Source: Pistricoccus aurantiacus
GTDB lineage: Bacteria > Pseudomonadota > Gammaproteobacteria > Pseudomonadales > Halomonadaceae
Direction: 5' to 3' (one strand)
DNA: 64,000 nt
Assembly (NCBI RefSeq): GCF_042682565.1
Contig: NZ_JBHUIC010000003.1
Shown here: positions 1 to 8,699 of the stretch, one piece after another
Layout: each line of letters begins with the position of its first letter
Position numbering within the stretch: the first letter of the stretch is position 1
Program-made: the position numbers and the translations under genes
Notes under the pieces: model-generated
The model's input: only the letters and a program-made list of their open reading frames with translations
Told to the model about the DNA's origin: nothing
Database searches by the model: none

Positions 1-267
1 TTCCTGAAGGCCCTGGGCGCGACCTTCCTCGAGACCCTTGGCGTAGCCGTCTTTCCTGCCTTCTTCGTGACCTTCTGCGTAGCCGGCCTCGTGGGCTTGC
101 TGGCGGACAGCCTGGCGCTCGGCTTCAAGGGCATCAGTGCGCTTCGTCGCCTGCTGGGATTCGGCGTTATCCGTGCGCTCCTGCCGGCGCTCCTCGATCC
201 GGGACGCCAGGTCGTCCATCTGCCAACGTTGCCAGTGCCGCGGATGTCGGATGCGGGTCTCAGACAT
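1..267 (-). CDS. fliH: Flagellar assembly protein FliH (N-terminal part, cut by window start)
   Basis: FliH binds and regulates the export ATPase FliI of the flagellar type III secretion apparatus. Reading from the ATG at 267, 89 codons are open to the window edge. The visible part is charged, with a GxxxG-type repeat (AGYAEGHEEGRKDGYAKGLE) typical of the FliH N-terminal helix. The start overlaps the fliG stop by 8 bases (ATGTCTGA), as expected in a fliF-fliG-fliH operon. The C-terminal FliI-binding region lies outside the window. Confidence 0.88.
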   Translation of the reverse strand, partial: MSETRIRHPRHWQRWQMDDLASRIEERRQERTDNAESQQATKRTDALEAERQAVRQQAHEAGYAEGHEEGRKDGYAKGLEEGRAQGLQE

Positions 268-1264
268 ATTCCTCGTCTCCGCCGCCGATCACGATATCGC
301 CGTTGTCCGCCAGGCGCCGCACGATCTGCAGGAGCTTCTTCTGCTCTTCCTCGACCTGGGAGACGCGCATGGGGCCCCGGGCGTCCATGTCTTCCATCAG
401 CAGCTGCGCCGCCCGCTGGGACATGTTGCGGGTGAACTTGTCGATCATGTTCTGATTCGCGCTCTTGAGGGCCACGCATAGCACGCTGGTGTCGGTTTCC
501 TTGAGCAGCATCTGAATCGCGCGATCCTCCAGGTCGAGCAGGTTCTCGAACACGAACATCTCGTCGATGATGCGCTGGGCCAGGTCCTCGTTGTGACCGC
601 GCACGGTTTCGATGACCCCTTCTTCCTGGGCGGTATTCATCAGGTTGAGAATCTCCGCGGCGGTACGTACCCCGCCCACCTTGCTGCGCTTGACGTTCTG
701 GCCTTCCAGCATGCTGCCGAGCACTTCCGTCAGCTCCTTGAGGGCTTCCGGCTGCACCCCGCTGAAGGTGGCGATGCGCAGCACCACGTCGTCTCGCAGT
801 TTGTCCTCGAGCAGTTCCAGCACCCGGGCGGCCTGATGACGCTGCAGATGCACCAGGATGGTGGCGATGATCTGCGGGTGCTCCTCGCGAATCATCTCGC
901 TGACCATGTTGGGCTCCATGACGTTCAGCGCATCGATGCCCAGGCTGTTGCCGCTTTCCGACAGTACGTCGTCGATCAGCCCCGCGGCGCGTTCGCTGCC
1001 CAGGGCCTTGGTGAGAATCGCCCGCACGTGGTCGCTGGAGTTCACGTTGACGCTGGTGAACTCCTCCGTGGCCTGGCGGAAATCCTTCAGCACCTTGCGG
1101 ATGTCCCGGCTGCCCACCTGGCCCAGGTTGGTCATTTCCCGGCTGAGCTTCTCGATTTCCTGGCCGCTGAAGAAGCGGAAGACCCGGGCGGCGCTGTCCT
1201 CGTCCAGGGAAAGCAGCAGGATGGTGCCGCGGCGCAGGCCGCTCAGGGTAGTTGCATCAGGCAT
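260..1264 (-). CDS. fliG: Flagellar motor switch protein FliG
   Basis: FliG is the rotor protein at the MS-ring/C-ring interface that interacts with the MotA stator to make torque and switch direction. The protein is 334 aa, the usual family length. It shows the N-terminal FliF-binding domain, the middle-domain EHPQ motif (in REEHPQIIATILVHL) and a charged C-terminal torque domain with LKETDTSVLCVALK. It lies between fliF and fliH with 8-base overlaps at both ends, so the three genes are translationally coupled. Nothing in it looks broken. Confidence 0.97.
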   Translation of the reverse strand: MPDATTLSGLRRGTILLLSLDEDSAARVFRFFSGQEIEKLSREMTNLGQVGSRDIRKVLKDFRQATEEFTSVNVNSSDHVRAILTKALGSERAAGLIDDVLSESGNSLGIDALNVMEPNMVSEMIREEHPQIIATILVHLQRHQAARVLELLEDKLRDDVVLRIATFSGVQPEALKELTEVLGSMLEGQNVKRSKVGGVRTAAEILNLMNTAQEEGVIETVRGHNEDLAQRIIDEMFVFENLLDLEDRAIQMLLKETDTSVLCVALKSANQNMIDKFTRNMSQRAAQLLMEDMDARGPMRVSQVEEEQKKLLQIVRRLADNGDIVIGGGDEEYV

Positions 1265-2999
1265 CGTCGTGCATCCATCCGCGAATGATCATTGCCACCA
1301 TACGGGGGTCCTCCTGGGCCATGTTCTGCAGTATTTCCATGCCCTGCGCGTGGGCGGACACCTTGGGCTGCTGTCCGCTCGGTTCGTAAAGATCGTCTTC
1401 CGTCTCGTCGGCGTCATCCGCTTCACCGGATACGGCGCCAGAGGAATCGCTGCCCGTTTCGTCGTCGCCGACGCTGGCCTGGAAGCGCTGGGGCTGCGTT
1501 GTTGCCTGGGTGTAGCGCTTGATGAAAGGACGCAGCAGCAGCCAATAAAGCACCAGGAAGACCAGCGCCACCAGCAGATAGCGGCCGAGCGTGAAGCCCA
1601 GGCGCTGAAGCTCCGGGGATTGCCACCAGGCCGGCTCCAGGGCGGCTTCGACGGCTTTCTGGCGGAAGGGCTGATTGACCACGACGATTTCATCGCCGCG
1701 GACCTCGGAATAGCCCATGGCCTGGCGCACCAGCCGTTCGATCTGAGCGATCTCGCTTTCCGCCAGAGGGACCTGCTCCGCTTCGCCTTCCTCGTTCTGG
1801 GTATGGCGATAGTCCACCACCACCGCCGCGCTCAGGCGCTCGACGCGACCGCGCTGATACTGCACGTGAGCGATGTTGCGATCGACCTCGTAATTGATCA
1901 CGCTGTCCCGCTGCACGTCGTCCGGGGACTGCTTTTCCGCCTGAGCGGTATTGGCGCCCTGGGCGTTCGTCGCGTTCTCGCCATTGCCCTCCGCCTGAAT
2001 GGGCGAGGGTTGGGTGGTAGGCGGCGTGTTGGTCAGGGCGCCGGGCACGCCGCCTTCCGGCGGGCCGTCGCCGCCGCGATAGGTCAGGCTCTGCTGGGAA
2101 CTTCTGACCGCCGCCCGCTCGGAGGACTGATTGGGGCCGTAGCTTTCGCTGGTTTCCTCCCGCTGGGAGAAATCCACCTGGGCCGCCACCTGAGCATGCA
2201 CGTTCTGCATGCCGAGGATCGGCTCCAGGATGTTCTGGATGCGCCGCTGATAGGAGCGTTCCACCTCGGCGATATAGTCGAGCTGGGTGGTGCTCAGGCC
2301 GTTGGCGTTCTTGTCTTCGCTGGATAGCAGACGGCCGCGCTGATCCACCAGGGTAACCATGTCCGCGGTGAGATCTGGCACGCTGCTGGACACCATGTGC
2401 ACGATGGCGCTGACCTGGCCCTCGTTGAGAGTGCGTCCGGGCTGCAGGGTCAGCACCACGGAGGCCTTGGCGGGCTTGCGCTCGCGCACGAATACCGAGG
2501 GTTTGGCCATGGCCAGGTGGATACGCGCCCGGGCCACCGGGCCCAGGGATTCGATGGAATGCGCGAGTTCGCCTTCCAGGCTGCGCTGAAAGTTGATCTG
2601 CTCGGCGAACTGGCTGATACCGAAGGCCTGATTGTCCATCAGCTCGAAACCGACGTTGCCGCCTTCGGGAAGCCCTTGTTCCGCCAGTTGCAGTCGCAGT
2701 TTATGTACCTGGTCGCTGGGCACCAGCAGGGTCTTGCCGCCGGCGCTGAACTCGTAGGGCACGCCTCGGCTATCCAGTTCACTGATGATGCGCCCGCCGT
2801 CCGCTTCGCTCAGGTTGCTGTACAGCACCCGGTAGGCAGGACTCTGCGCCCAGAGCAGCAGCGCGATGACGATGGCGATTACCGCCGCGCCGGCCACCAG
2901 CAAGGGAACAAGCGGGTTCTTGCGCAAGGTGGCGAGGATTCGGGAAAAACCGTTTTCCGTCGGCGATCCGCCGCGCTCCAGCGTGGATGCACCGCTCAT
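1257..2999 (-). CDS. fliF: Flagellar MS-ring protein FliF
   Basis: FliF forms the membrane-embedded MS ring, the platform for flagellar assembly. The protein is 580 aa. It has a first transmembrane helix near residues 30-48, two periplasmic ring-building domains including the FAEQINFQRSLEGELAHSI region, a Gln/Asn/Pro-rich linker around residues 300-345, a second membrane helix near 470-490 and an acidic C-terminus whose end (AQEDPRMVAMIIRGWM) is the FliG-binding segment. It is the first gene of the minus-strand fliF-fliG-fliH group and is divergent from fliE, with about 275 bp of shared upstream region. Confidence 0.97.
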   Translation of the reverse strand: MSGASTLERGGSPTENGFSRILATLRKNPLVPLLVAGAAVIAIVIALLLWAQSPAYRVLYSNLSEADGGRIISELDSRGVPYEFSAGGKTLLVPSDQVHKLRLQLAEQGLPEGGNVGFELMDNQAFGISQFAEQINFQRSLEGELAHSIESLGPVARARIHLAMAKPSVFVRERKPAKASVVLTLQPGRTLNEGQVSAIVHMVSSSVPDLTADMVTLVDQRGRLLSSEDKNANGLSTTQLDYIAEVERSYQRRIQNILEPILGMQNVHAQVAAQVDFSQREETSESYGPNQSSERAAVRSSQQSLTYRGGDGPPEGGVPGALTNTPPTTQPSPIQAEGNGENATNAQGANTAQAEKQSPDDVQRDSVINYEVDRNIAHVQYQRGRVERLSAAVVVDYRHTQNEEGEAEQVPLAESEIAQIERLVRQAMGYSEVRGDEIVVVNQPFRQKAVEAALEPAWWQSPELQRLGFTLGRYLLVALVFLVLYWLLLRPFIKRYTQATTQPQRFQASVGDDETGSDSSGAVSGEADDADETEDDLYEPSGQQPKVSAHAQGMEILQNMAQEDPRMVAMIIRGWMHDDA

Positions 3000-3275
3000 G
3001 AGACGCTCCCTTTGAAGGAAGGGGCGTCGGCGAGTAACGATGAGGTGAACAGGGCAATCGTCATGGCGGCTCTTTCAGGGAAAGGCAAAAATGAATGGGG
3101 CCATTATCCTGATGCCGGGGAAAGACAAAGTTGGAAAAAGCCCGGGTTTTCAGCGTCATTTGCGCGCATGGTCCCGGGAGATAGCTTGTTAGGCTTTGTC
3201 ACCATAGCCCTGACTCCAGATTTTCTGGTCCCTGATTTCCTGGCTTTCAACTTCTTAGCCCTTGAGGTTTTATCC

Positions 3276-3656
3276 ATGACGCTATCCATCGGCAATGCTT
3301 CATTGATGCCTTCCTTGCAAGCTTCTCCCTTGCAGCAGCCTGCCCTGCAGCAGATGCGCCAACTGGCGGAGCAGGCCTCCGGTGCCGCCGGTGTGTCCGT
3401 CGGCACGTCCCGAAGCGTGGGCGGCGTGAGCGAAAGCGGCTTCGCCGGCGAGCTGCGCGCCTCTCTGGATCGGGTCAACCAACTGCAGCAGGTGTCAAGC
3501 CAGCAGCAGACCGCCTTTCAAAGCGGCGATCCGAGCGTGGCGCTCAACGATGTCATGGTGGACAAGCAGAAGGCCAGCGTGGCTTTCGAGATGACCGTAC
3601 AGCTCAGAAATCGACTCGTCACCGCCTATAAAGACGTGATGAACATGCCGGTATAG
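3276..3656 (+). CDS. fliE: Flagellar hook-basal body protein FliE
   Basis: FliE is the rod protein thought to join the MS ring to the rod. The frame stays open far upstream, but the ATG at 3276 (MTLSIGNASL) gives 126 aa, close to normal family length, and is preceded by a GAGG ribosome site. The C-terminal half (DPSVALNDVMVDKQKASVAF ... QLRNRLVTAYKDVMNMPV) is the conserved FliE core. It is divergent from fliF rather than upstream of it in the same operon, and is followed 12 bases later by motA, so it appears to head a fliE-motA-motB operon. Confidence 0.93.
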   Translation: MTLSIGNASLMPSLQASPLQQPALQQMRQLAEQASGAAGVSVGTSRSVGGVSESGFAGELRASLDRVNQLQQVSSQQQTAFQSGDPSVALNDVMVDKQKASVAFEMTVQLRNRLVTAYKDVMNMPV

Positions 3657-3668
3657 GCGGAGCCATCC

Positions 3669-4559
3669 ATGAATCCTTCGACGTTTATCGGTATCGCCGC
3701 GAGTCTGATGCTGCTGGTCAGCGTGGTGCTGACCAGCGCGGACGCCCCGGCCACCTTCTTCAATCTGCCGGGTCTTGGCATCGTGCTGACCGGTACCCTG
3801 GCCGCCACCTTCATCAGCTATCCGTTGAAGGAGGTGCTGCGAGTGGTGCGGCTGGTGGGACTGGTGTTTCGTCGGGAGAAATCCCGGGACGAGCGAGACC
3901 TCGCCACTCTGGTGAGCCTGGCGCGGACCTGGTTCGCCGGGGACATCCGCGGGGTGGAAAAGGCCCTGCCGCATTGTCGCAATCCCTTCCTGCGTACCGG
4001 GATTCAACTGGTGATCGACCACGCCAAGGAAGAGGAAATCATCGATCTGCTGCGCTGGCGCATCGCCCGGCTCAAGGCCCGGGAGCGGGCTGAAGCGCAG
4101 ATATTTCGCACCATGGCGCTGTATGCACCGGCTTTCGGCATGATCGGCACCCTGGTGGGGCTGGTGAACATGCTCGACGCCATGGATAGCGCGGATATCG
4201 CGGTGATCGGCGAGCGCATGGCGGTGGCGCTGCTGACGACCTTCTACGGCATCGTGCTGGCCAATCTGATCTTCAAGCCCATCGCGGTGAAGCTCGAACG
4301 GCGCACGGAAGAGCGGCTGATCGCCATGAACATGGTGCTGGAAGGGGTCTGTCTGATGTCCCGCCGGCGGCTGCCTTCGGTGATCGAGGAAACCCTCAAG
4401 TCCTTCATGGCTCAGCATCGGGATGAGCTGTTCGATGGCGCGAGAAGCCGTGAAGCGGAGGCGGCGGAGTTCGCCCTGGCCTATGCCGCCCAGCGCGACA
4501 GCAAGAAAGCCCTGATGCGTTCCGGGCTGGCATCGGCGACCGATAAAACGAGAGTCTGA
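3669..4559 (+). CDS. motA: Flagellar stator protein MotA/PomA family
   Basis: MotA-family subunits form the ion-conducting stator that drives the rotor through FliG. The 296-aa protein has the family layout: two N-terminal membrane helices (about 5-21 and 33-50), a long cytoplasmic loop rich in charged residues, and two further helices carrying the conserved prolines in APAFGMIGTLVGLV and, following YGIVLANLIF, KPIA. Whether it couples to protons or sodium cannot be decided by eye; the N-terminus is more PomA-like than E. coli MotA-like. It is 12 bases after fliE and one base before motB. Confidence 0.93.
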   Translation: MNPSTFIGIAASLMLLVSVVLTSADAPATFFNLPGLGIVLTGTLAATFISYPLKEVLRVVRLVGLVFRREKSRDERDLATLVSLARTWFAGDIRGVEKALPHCRNPFLRTGIQLVIDHAKEEEIIDLLRWRIARLKARERAEAQIFRTMALYAPAFGMIGTLVGLVNMLDAMDSADIAVIGERMAVALLTTFYGIVLANLIFKPIAVKLERRTEERLIAMNMVLEGVCLMSRRRLPSVIEETLKSFMAQHRDELFDGARSREAEAAEFALAYAAQRDSKKALMRSGLASATDKTRV

Positions 4560-4560
4560 G

Positions 4561-5478
4561 ATGATCGAGAACCCCCGCGCCACCAGCCACCGGGATGTGC
4601 TGCTCGACGAGGCGACCCCGGACGATACCGGCAGTATCTGGATGCTCAGCTATCTCGATGTGATGACCCTGCTGGTCGCCCTGTTCGCGCTGCTGCTTTC
4701 CTTGGCGGGCATGGCGCGCCAGACCTCAGAGACTCGTCCAAGAGTCTCCTGGCAGCCGGCGGTGGCGCTGGTGCAAGCGGTGGAGCAGGCGAGGGTCGAA
4801 AAATGGCAGGCGGTGTTGACCCTGCAGGATTTTCTCAAGCGTCAGACCCTGGACAACATGCAGGCTCTGGAGGAAGCGAGGCGGCCGATAGTGCCGGCGG
4901 GCGAGATCGCCCCCGGGGCGGTGGTGGCAGCGCTGGGGGTGGCCAAACCTCGGGCCACGCCCTGGGTCAATACCGCCGGCGCCATCGAGCTGGTACGTCG
5001 TCATCGTTTCGCCACGCAGCGTCTCGACGAAGAGGCGATCCAGGGCGCTCTGGTGCTCAATCGGGTGCGCGCGCTTCCCAATGATCTCAGCCTCGACGGC
5101 GTGGAGATCACCCCGGTGGACAAGGGCATTCGGCTACGCATTCAGGACCAGCTGCTGTTTTCCACCGGTCGCGGCACCCTGCGCCGCAGCGGTTATCGAA
5201 CCGTCAAGCAGCTGCTGGAGATCGTCGAGCGCTACGACGGCGAGGTATCCGTGGAGGGGCATACGGACAATCTCGGCATCAATACCTTCTATTACCCCTC
5301 GAACTGGGAGCTTTCCACGGCTCGGGCTACCGCCATCGTGCGTTATTTTCTTGAAGCGGGGATCGATCCATCCCGGGTTCGGGCGATCGGCTACGCGGAT
5401 ACCCGCCCACTCGCCAGCAACGAAACCGCCGAAGGGCGGGCGGCCAATCGGCGGGTCGAGGTGATTCTGAAAATATAG
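4561..5478 (+). CDS. motB: Flagellar stator protein MotB/PomB family
   Basis: MotB anchors the stator to peptidoglycan and carries the ion-binding aspartate. The 305-aa protein has one N-terminal membrane helix with that aspartate at about residue 33 (SYLDVMTLLVALFALLLS), a linker, and a C-terminal OmpA-type peptidoglycan-binding domain (GHTDNLG, NWELSTARATAIVRYF, GRAANRRVEV). The start ATG is one base after the motA stop, indicating coupled translation. The gene ends 28 bp before the convergent GGDEF-EAL gene; no terminator is evident between them. Confidence 0.94.
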   Translation: MIENPRATSHRDVLLDEATPDDTGSIWMLSYLDVMTLLVALFALLLSLAGMARQTSETRPRVSWQPAVALVQAVEQARVEKWQAVLTLQDFLKRQTLDNMQALEEARRPIVPAGEIAPGAVVAALGVAKPRATPWVNTAGAIELVRRHRFATQRLDEEAIQGALVLNRVRALPNDLSLDGVEITPVDKGIRLRIQDQLLFSTGRGTLRRSGYRTVKQLLEIVERYDGEVSVEGHTDNLGINTFYYPSNWELSTARATAIVRYFLEAGIDPSRVRAIGYADTRPLASNETAEGRAANRRVEVILKI

Positions 5479-5506
5479 AAGACAGACCGCTAGTGAGGGG
5501 GAGGTA

Positions 5507-6919
5507 TCAGACCGGCAGGATGGGTTTCCTGCCGGCGCCCAGGTTCCGCCATTCCTGTCGGGAAGACCATTCCTCCATCCAGGCGCGAAGATCCGCTTCC
5601 GGCATGGGCCGGGCGATGCCGTAGCCCTGAGCCAGCTGACAGCCTCTTTCCACCAGGGCCTTGGCGTGATCCAGGGTTTCCACTCCTTCCGCCAGCATCG
5701 GGTGGCCGAAGCGATTGGCCAGGTAGATGATGCTCTCGACCACCGCCATGTCTTCCTGGTCCAGCAGCATGTCCCGCACGAAGCTGCAGTCGATCTTGAT
5801 GGCGTTGACCGGCAGTTTTCGCAGGTGGATCAACGAGGAAAAACCGGTGCCGAAGTCGTCGATGGAAACATGAATGTTCAGCGCCTGACAGCGACGAACC
5901 ACGCGGTCCGCCTTCAAGGTATCGTCGATGGCGGCGGTTTCGAGGATTTCCAGTTGCAGCCGCTCGGGGGATACATCCGGATAACGCGCCAGCAGCATTT
6001 CCAGGCGGTCGATAAAAGGGTCCGATAGCAGATGCAAGGGACTGATATTGACGCTGATGGGAAATTCCAGTCCGCTTTTCTCCCACTGGCGCAGTTGAAT
6101 CAGCGCCTGCTCGATGACCCATTCCCCCAGCAGAATTTCGAGATCGCTGCCTTCGATGGAAGGCAAAAATTCACCCGGCAGCATCAGCCCCTGTTCAGGA
6201 TGCCGCCAGCGCAGCAGGGCTTCCATGCCGATGACTCGGCTGCTGAGCATGTCTACCTGGGGCTGGTAATAAAGGCACAGTTCATCATTGTGCAAAGCCT
6301 CGACGAAGCGACGGCGCTCTACTCGGCGCGATCGGTGGTGACGCCCTTGTTGGCAGTCGAAGAAATGAAAGGTATTGCCGCCAAGCTGCTTGGCCTGATA
6401 CATGGCCTGGGTGGCGTGGCGCAGCAGCACTTCCTCGGAAGCGTCGTCCCGAGGAAAGAAGGTGACGCCGATACTCATCGAGAGTCGCAGCGTTTCGTTT
6501 CCCAGGCTGATCGGCTGGCGAATCGCCTCCAGCAGCCGGCGTAGATAGGCACCATCGACATTCCGGTGGATCAGCAGGGCGAACTCATCGCCGCCCAAGG
6601 GTATCATCACGTCTTCCCGGTCGATCAGCCAGCCGAGTCGTTGAGCTACCAGACGCAGCAGAGCATCGCCACCGGCCTGACCCAGCTGCTGGTTGATATC
6701 CTGAAAATCATCGATATCAAGGGAACAGATCGCCAACGGCGAGCCGTCCTGGCGCGCTCGGTGCAGGGACTGCTGCATCAGCTCCACAAGCCGACGACGA
6801 TGCGCCGCGCCGGCAAGGCCGCCGAAGTACGATGCGCTTCGATGTGAATCCGCTAGTGCGTCCTGGCTCATCATGCGAAGCGCCGCTGTACGAGGGTTGT
6901 TTTCGAAGGATTGCCACAC
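5507..6919 (-). CDS. GGDEF-EAL c-di-GMP turnover protein
   Basis: A cytoplasmic protein with a diguanylate cyclase domain (GGDEF at about 109-113, intact) followed by a c-di-GMP phosphodiesterase domain (EAL at 233-235, LEILET at 323, DDFGTGFSSL at 354, EGVET at 411). No membrane helix or separate sensor domain is visible. Both catalytic signatures are present, so net activity cannot be predicted. Two starts are possible: GTG at 6919, with an AGGA site a few bases upstream, or the ATGATG at 6874, whose ATGA overlaps the upstream gene's stop; the first overlaps the upstream gene by 49 bases. Either way it is co-transcribed with the degenerate GGDEF gene. Confidence 0.92.
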   Translation of the reverse strand: MWQSFENNPRTAALRMMSQDALADSHRSASYFGGLAGAAHRRRLVELMQQSLHRARQDGSPLAICSLDIDDFQDINQQLGQAGGDALLRLVAQRLGWLIDREDVMIPLGGDEFALLIHRNVDGAYLRRLLEAIRQPISLGNETLRLSMSIGVTFFPRDDASEEVLLRHATQAMYQAKQLGGNTFHFFDCQQGRHHRSRRVERRRFVEALHNDELCLYYQPQVDMLSSRVIGMEALLRWRHPEQGLMLPGEFLPSIEGSDLEILLGEWVIEQALIQLRQWEKSGLEFPISVNISPLHLLSDPFIDRLEMLLARYPDVSPERLQLEILETAAIDDTLKADRVVRRCQALNIHVSIDDFGTGFSSLIHLRKLPVNAIKIDCSFVRDMLLDQEDMAVVESIIYLANRFGHPMLAEGVETLDHAKALVERGCQLAQGYGIARPMPEADLRAWMEEWSSRQEWRNLGAGRKPILPV

Positions 6920-7503
6920 CTGGTTTCCTGTAGCGCGGTTTCAACCCTTTCGATCATGCCATCGACGGTATCCTCGGCATGATACTCGACGATACCCAGA
7001 TCGAGCCGGACAGGCAGTCCTAGCAGATGGGTCTGGGCAGCGCGCTTTTGCAGGCGCTCTCCTTGGCGGCAGGCATCAGCGAAATGTGCTTCCGGCAGCA
7101 AGACAATGAAGCGGTCGTCATTCCAGCGGGCCAAGATATCCTGACCCCGTAGGCAGTGCTGTGCCAGGGTAGCCAACTGCTTCAAGAGTTCACCCACAAC
7201 GTCACGGCCACAGGTCATGGCGATAGCGTCGCAATCAACGATTTCGAACAGGATCAAGGAAAAGGGAGCCGTGTCTTTCGGCGCGTTTGCCAGCCGACGA
7301 ACCAGCGCCTCGGTAAACACCTGAGGAGCGAGCAGACCAGTCAGATCGTCACGCGGCGTCAGGTGAGTCGCGCGGCGCTGCCGCATATGGTTCCTGCCCG
7401 GGACAGACGGGGCGCCGCTAAGTCCTGCGCCAATAGGCGCGCGGTGATCCGGCGGGGCGAAGCACTGTGATTCCCTGACGGTGGAATATCGTGATTGGGG
7501 CAT
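6871..7503 (-). CDS. Degenerate GGDEF-domain protein
   Basis: About 210 aa from the ATG at 7503 (a TTG at 7527 is an alternative). The fold of a GGDEF domain is recognisable: the family entry motif RDDLTGLL at about 51-58, an alternating strand pattern, and an RxxD (RGQD) I-site-like motif at 119-122. The active-site loop, however, reads WNDDRF in place of GGDEF, so cyclase activity is unlikely. Such domains often act as c-di-GMP or GTP sensors or as partners. It overlaps the active GGDEF-EAL gene downstream, suggesting the two products work together. This role is inferred. Confidence 0.8.
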   Translation of the reverse strand: MPQSRYSTVRESQCFAPPDHRAPIGAGLSGAPSVPGRNHMRQRRATHLTPRDDLTGLLAPQVFTEALVRRLANAPKDTAPFSLILFEIVDCDAIAMTCGRDVVGELLKQLATLAQHCLRGQDILARWNDDRFIVLLPEAHFADACRQGERLQKRAAQTHLLGLPVRLDLGIVEYHAEDTVDGMIERVETALQETRCGNPSKTTLVQRRFA

Positions 7504-7801
7504 GGGCCGCTCTCTATTTGTTATCAAGCTACCTTCAAGTGGCGCATCAAAGAACGAGTTTCTTGCGTCTGTGCTAGTGATGTTTTTAACAATATAGTAA
7601 CAAAAAATTGCTTTTGGAAATACTATGACGTACGAATCGCTTCACGATTTTCAAACATTTTGCAATATGAAAGCGTTGTCAGGGTAAAACAGTAATCTCT
7701 CAATTAGACGGTAGCCGGTCAATCCGTGGTTTACTCACCAATATCCTCACGGGTTCCTGAGCCTGACGGGTTCAGGAGGTAATCGGAAAGAGCGATGAAG
7801 A

Positions 7802-8473
7802 TTAGAACGTATAGGAAATACCCAGGACCGCGACCGGATAGATTGCGACTTCTTCAACATCATCCTTGAGCTTGCGTTCTTCCTTGCGCAGATCATCCTG
7901 GAATCTGGGGTTATCCGCCGCCGGACCGCTGGCCCTCAAGGAGACTTCCGCGTCCGTTGCCATGACGCCCAGTTCGGAAAAGAATCCGAAGCCGCTGCGA
8001 TGAGACGCTCGCCAACCCAGACCCAGATAGGGCTGTACGCCGTCCGCCACGGTCAGCTTGCCGTGCAGTACGCCGACTTCGCTGGCGCTATACGTTTGAT
8101 CGTTGAATTCGAAGCTTTGTTCTTCCTTGGCGTAACCTTCGATATCCGCCTGGATGTCCGGCAGCATGATGCCGGCGGTTACATAGAAGCGCCCGGCGAA
8201 AGGGTAGTAGTCGAGCTTCAGCGCGCCGGCGGCAATATTCAGATCGCCCTCGTAGTCGGCTTCGTCGGTATCAAGATCACCGTTCCAGCTCAAGCCGCCG
8301 GCGTACTGGGCGCTCAGCGCCAGGTGTTCATGAAAGCGCCAGGAAACATCCGCTCCCACGCCGGTGGTGCCCGCCAGGGCGCTGACGGCGATATGGCGCT
8401 CGAAGCCTTGAGCACTGCCGATACCGGCGCCGAGTAAAGCAGTGGCAAGGCCGAGGGCCATCCAGTGTTTCAT
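7802..8473 (-). CDS. Outer-membrane beta-barrel protein of unknown function
   Basis: A 223-aa protein with a cleavable signal peptide (MKHWMALGLATALLGAGIGSAQG), alternating aromatic/polar strands throughout, and a C-terminal ...ISYTF ending in phenylalanine, the standard insertion signal for outer-membrane barrels. The size suggests an 8-stranded barrel of the general OmpW/OmpA-like type, but no family-specific motif was recognised. An acidic/basic insert near the end (DDLRKEERKLKDDVEE) is probably an extracellular loop. It is divergent from the chemoreceptor gene and has no obvious operon partner. Confidence 0.8.
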   Translation of the reverse strand: MKHWMALGLATALLGAGIGSAQGFERHIAVSALAGTTGVGADVSWRFHEHLALSAQYAGGLSWNGDLDTDEADYEGDLNIAAGALKLDYYPFAGRFYVTAGIMLPDIQADIEGYAKEEQSFEFNDQTYSASEVGVLHGKLTVADGVQPYLGLGWRASHRSGFGFFSELGVMATDAEVSLRASGPAADNPRFQDDLRKEERKLKDDVEEVAIYPVAVLGISYTF

Positions 8474-8607
8474 TAACGTGTTCCCTTGCTGTGGAGACGA
8501 TAGAGTTCAAAACCGGTCTTTTTTCATGAGCCGCATGACGGACCTAAAGGCTATCGGCGGGATTGGAGAAGAACTTGAGTAAAAAGAGGCTCATCGAACG
8601 CAGGTTC

Positions 8608-8634
8608 TCAAGCCGATCGGTGCAGTGCCGATAA
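8608..8634 (+). promoter_or_regulatory. Sigma-28 (FliA) promoter of the chemoreceptor gene
   Basis: TCAAGCCG, 11 bases, then GCCGATAA. The -10 element is an exact match to the enterobacterial FliA consensus and the spacing is ideal; the -35 keeps T-AAG of TAAAGTTT. The predicted start of transcription is about 55-60 bases before the ATG at 8700, and the downstream gene encodes a chemotaxis-type protein, the expected class of target. Confidence 0.7.
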
Positions 8635-8699
8635 TTCGCTTACCTTCACTGCGATTGGCGCGGTCCCCGCGCTTTTACTGTTTTCCCGACGAGCCCATC

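Noticed and set aside
7495..7695. Plus-strand frame of 66 codons upstream of the degenerate GGDEF gene
   Set aside because: Runs antisense into the GGDEF gene start, no ribosome site, no features; the region more likely holds that gene's promoter.
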